Assembly: GCF_001655775.1 (NCBI RefSeq)
Contig: NZ_LXFF01000016.1
Coordinates: 1 to 64,000 of the forward strand
Length of the DNA: 64,000 nt
Reading direction: 5' to 3'
From: Candidatus Arthromitus sp. SFB-turkey
GTDB lineage: Bacteria; Bacillota; Clostridia; Clostridiales; Clostridiaceae
The notes beneath the pieces were generated by a model. That model searched no databases, had not been told where the DNA came from, and saw only the letters and a list, made by a program, of their open reading frames with translations. Positions 61,326 to 64,000 of the stretch are shown piece after piece. Position 1 is the first letter of the stretch. Each line of letters starts with the position of its first letter. The translations under genes were made by a program, and so were the position numbers.

Positions 61326-62465
61326 TTGAGTATTAATTTTTTAGAAATGATGTATGATTTATATGATAATTCTGGTATAAAGCTTTTGATGAACAATCCT
61401 AAAAATTTAATAATGATAGCAATTTCTTTAATTTTTATGTATTTAGCTATATTTAAGAAGTATGAACCATATCTACTTTTGCCAATTGCTTTTGGTATGT
61501 TTATTGTTAATTTTCCATTTGTTAGAGGAGAAGGAATAATGGATGAAGGTGGACTTTTATATAATTTATATAAAGGTGTAAAATTTGGTATATTTCCTCC
61601 GTTAATTTTTATGTCAATAGGAGCATCTATTGATTTCGGTCCTCTAATTGCAAATCCTAAAAATTTTTTATTAGGAGCAGCTGCTCAAATAGGTATTTTT
61701 GTAGCTTTTTTAATTGCAATATTTTTAGGATTTAATGCCCTTGAAGCTGCTTCTATTGGAATAATTGGAGGGGCTGACGGACCAACTGCTATATATTTAA
61801 CTAGTAAACTTGCTCCCCATCAATTGGGTTCAATTGCTATTGCAGCGTATTCTTACATGGCACTTATTCCAGTTATTCAACCACCAGTTATAAAATTACT
61901 TACAACAAAAAAAGAGAGAAAGATAAAAATGATACAGCTTAGGGAAGTATCTCAACGGGAAAAAATAATATTTCCTATAGTTGTAGCATCATTAACTATA
62001 TTGATTATCCCAAGTTCTGCAACGTTAATTGGAATGCTTATGTTTGGAAATTTAATAAAAGAAAGTGGAGTTGTTCCGCAAATTGTTGAAAATGTAAAAA
62101 ATGCGTTATTATTTATTGTAACCGTTTTTATTGGGTTGACTGTAGGAGCTACCGCAACAGCAGAAAGTTTTCTTCAGTTAGCAACGATTAAAATAATAAT
62201 TTTGGGACTTGTAGCGTTTATATTTGGGACTGTTTTTGGTGTATTATTTGGTAAATTAATGTGTGTTTTAACAAGAGGAAAAGTAAATCCAATGATCGGT
62301 GCTGCAGGTGTTAGTGCGGTACCAATGGCAGCAAGAGTTGTTCATAAAATGGGGTTAGAAGAGGATTCCTCAAATTTTTTACTTATGCATGCAATGGGTC
62401 CAAATGTTTCAGGAGTTATAGGGTCTGCAGTTGCTGCGGGAATATTGCTTTCAATTTTTGGATGA
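61326..62465 (+). CDS. oadB: sodium-translocating decarboxylase beta subunit
   Basis: A 379-residue membrane pump subunit with about nine to eleven helices. Signature re-entrant loops Gly-Gly-Ala-Asp-Gly-Pro-Thr-Ala-Ile-Tyr (with the Na+ ligand Asp) and His-Ala-Met-Gly-Pro-Asn-Val-Ser-Gly-Val-Ile-Gly-Ser near the end. Decarboxylation of carboxybiotin drives Na+ export. TTG start with AGAGGAGA 6 bp upstream, 13 bp after oadC. Last gene of oadAGCB. Confidence 0.95.
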   Translation: MSINFLEMMYDLYDNSGIKLLMNNPKNLIMIAISLIFMYLAIFKKYEPYLLLPIAFGMFIVNFPFVRGEGIMDEGGLLYNLYKGVKFGIFPPLIFMSIGASIDFGPLIANPKNFLLGAAAQIGIFVAFLIAIFLGFNALEAASIGIIGGADGPTAIYLTSKLAPHQLGSIAIAAYSYMALIPVIQPPVIKLLTTKKERKIKMIQLREVSQREKIIFPIVVASLTILIIPSSATLIGMLMFGNLIKESGVVPQIVENVKNALLFIVTVFIGLTVGATATAESFLQLATIKIIILGLVAFIFGTVFGVLFGKLMCVLTRGKVNPMIGAAGVSAVPMAARVVHKMGLEEDSSNFLLMHAMGPNVSGVIGSAVAAGILLSIFG

Positions 62466-62469
62466 TATG

Positions 62470-62508
62470 AAAAAAGAAGAGTAGATTTATCTACTCTTCT
62501 TTTTTTAT
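62470..62508. terminator. bidirectional terminator between oadB and the chemoreceptor
   Basis: 15-bp perfect stem (62471-62485, 62490-62504) with a TTTA loop, A run on the left and T run on the right. The chemoreceptor stop codon lies inside it. Confidence 0.85.
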
Positions 62509-64000
62509 TTTAAATACTTTATATGAATTACGTATATTTCTTATATATCGATTTATTTTTTCGAATTCTATTCTGAAGTGTGAAGATAATTCAGATAGTT
62601 TATTTGTAGAATTTGATATTGATTTTAATATAGAATTATTTGATTTTGATTCATCATGAATGTATTTAATGGATGTTAGTATTAAATTATTTTTTTCGGT
62701 TAGTTCTTTTGATTTTAAAGATATATTTTCTAATGAAGTAGATGATTTTAAAATAAGTTCGTTTATAGTTTTTAGATTTTTTGAAAACATAGATGATTTT
62801 ATAGCATGTTCTTTAAATATGTTTGATGTATCGATTGTTTCAGTATTTATGAAAAAAATTGTTTTAATAATTGTTGCAAGAGTATCTTGTATATGCGATA
62901 CTGATTGACTTGTTTTGTATGAAAGTTCTCCTATTTCACGTGCAACTACTGCAAAACCATCTCCATGTTCACCGGCTGATGCAGCTACAATTGAAGCATT
63001 TAATGATAATAGTTTTGTTTGGTTTGCGATTTCATGAATTTCTTTTAAGATTTGTTTTATTTCAGTAGAAAGTTCATTTAAAAGTATTGTATTTGATTTG
63101 AAGTTTTCAAATTTTTGTATTAACGGAGAAATTTCCAAAATAAAAGATTGAATGTTTTCAGTATTTTCTGTACATATTTTTTGAGTACTATGACTAATTT
63201 CTTTTACGTTATGAATTTTATTAGACATTTTGTTTATTGATAAATTAAATGAAAAAATTTCATCTTTTACATTATTTGTATTTAAAAATATTTTTTCGTT
63301 TGATTTTGATATGTTAAATGTTAATGAGTTTATATCTAAAATTTTTGTTATTATGTCTGTTTTTTTGTTCTCTACTTCTAAAAAAGTTGAATCTATTTTT
63401 TGTGATGTCGTTATAATTGATTTTAAAATTTTCTTTATATTTTCAATCATATCTATAAATAAATTTTGTATATATGAAAATTCATTTGAGTGTTGAGAGT
63501 AACTAAATTTTTCAGATAGATTTCCTTTAGAAATTACTCTCAAAAAAGATTTGATTGATCTTATTGGTTGCATTAATTTTGATATTGAAAATCCTGTAAT
63601 AATTAAAGAAAAACCGTATAGTATAAGTGAAAATTTTGTTATGAATGATAGTATGGCATTTTTTTCTTCACTTGTTATTTTGTTTAGAGCTTTTGTATCT
63701 AAATCTATACCGATCAAACTTATTATATTGTTATTTGAGTCTAATATTGGTGAATAAAATGAATAATATTCTCCCCAAGAGTTACTTACATATTGTGCTC
63801 TTATAAATTTTTTCTTTTTATAGGTTTCCTTAACTATAGCTGTCGGTTTATCTCTTAATACATATCCTGGAGGTAAAAATAATTCTCCATCTGTAGCGTC
63901 GATAAGCATGATTTCATTATTATTTTCATCCAGTTTAATTGTATATACATAAACGGCATTTACCATTTTTTTTAGATTTTTTAAAGAGTTTAAACATTTT
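62491..64000 (-). CDS. methyl-accepting chemotaxis protein, 5' end outside the window
   Basis: At least 491 residues; the frame continues open without a stop to the window edge, so the ATG at 63966 is only internal and the true start lies beyond 64000. Visible parts: the end of a Cache-type sensor (Val-Tyr-Val-Tyr-Thr-Ile-Lys-Leu-Asp and Phe-Tyr-Ser-Pro-Ile-Leu-Asp), a transmembrane helix, a HAMP domain (Met-Gln-Pro-Ile-Arg-Ser-Ile), and the signalling hairpin with Glu-Ile-Ala-Asn-Gln-Thr-Lys-Leu-Leu-Ser-Leu-Asn-Ala and Gly-Phe-Ala-Val-Val-Ala-Arg-Glu-Ile. Implies a chemotaxis system. Ligand unknown. Confidence 0.9.
   Translation of the reverse strand, partial: KCLNSLKNLKKMVNAVYVYTIKLDENNNEIMLIDATDGELFLPPGYVLRDKPTAIVKETYKKKKFIRAQYVSNSWGEYYSFYSPILDSNNNIISLIGIDLDTKALNKITSEEKNAILSFITKFSLILYGFSLIITGFSISKLMQPIRSIKSFLRVISKGNLSEKFSYSQHSNEFSYIQNLFIDMIENIKKILKSIITTSQKIDSTFLEVENKKTDIITKILDINSLTFNISKSNEKIFLNTNNVKDEIFSFNLSINKMSNKIHNVKEISHSTQKICTENTENIQSFILEISPLIQKFENFKSNTILLNELSTEIKQILKEIHEIANQTKLLSLNASIVAASAGEHGDGFAVVAREIGELSYKTSQSVSHIQDTLATIIKTIFFINTETIDTSNIFKEHAIKSSMFSKNLKTINELILKSSTSLENISLKSKELTEKNNLILTSIKYIHDESKSNNSILKSISNSTNKLSELSSHFRIEFEKINRYIRNIRNSYKVFKIKKEE

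Overview
The window reads as a chromosomal segment of a very AT-rich Gram-positive bacterium, most likely a member of the Clostridia. The grounds are strong purine-rich ribosome binding sites, several lipobox lipoproteins, a sufCBDSU iron-sulfur operon, a sodium-pumping oxaloacetate decarboxylase with a separate biotin carrier, a hexameric-type glutamate dehydrogenase, DUF4358 and DUF378 proteins, and intrinsic terminators after most genes. A small host-associated clostridium (for example the segmented filamentous bacteria, Candidatus Arthromitus) would fit, but nothing in the window proves it. No rRNA, tRNA, CRISPR array or insertion sequence was recognised.

Region 1 (1-5000) looks like the edge of an integrated mobile element. 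A leftward run of small genes (three unknowns, a broken coiled-coil gene, a DarG-like macro domain, an ASCH protein, two tiny ORFs of which one has an internal stop) lies downstream of a replication-initiator-like protein. It faces a rightward regulator built from four XRE-like units across a control region with a 12-bp inverted repeat. Region 2 (5-24.6 kb) is core chromosome: TPR membrane protein, uppP, pfkA, DUF4358 lipoprotein, rsgA, gdhA, exonuclease, arginase, then small secreted or coiled-coil proteins ending in a minimal bis-histidine haem-type membrane protein, then birA, trmB, argS and a 974-residue surface protein with a DUF4214 end. Region 3 (24.7-41.5 kb) holds an MscS channel, a GH94 phosphorylase, a class V aminotransferase behind a cluster of DnaA-box-like sites, a FeoA-FeoB fusion lacking its P-loop with its small Cys-rich partner under a Fur-like site, gltX, a ComEC-type metallo-hydrolase, tandem plsC genes, a PEPCK-like P-loop protein, an Lrp regulator and a degenerate PHP protein.

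Region 4 (41.7-52.9 kb) starts with an A18T36 tract and a compact aroF-aroA-aroC-aroB operon, followed by another DUF4214 protein, a YgjK-like GH63 glycosidase whose signal peptide is out of frame, a HAD phosphatase and unknowns. Region 5 (53-64 kb) has the suf operon, a pair of duplicated membrane proteins, the oadA-oadG-oadC-oadB sodium pump and a chemoreceptor cut by the window edge. BirA (18 kb) would supply biotin to the OadC carrier.

The most notable observations are the FeoB without G1/G2, four genes broken by a single base or codon, the metal-ligand-less PHP protein, the DnaA-box cluster far from any visible dnaA, the minimal two-haem-type membrane protein coupled to a lipoprotein, and the four-unit XRE regulator.
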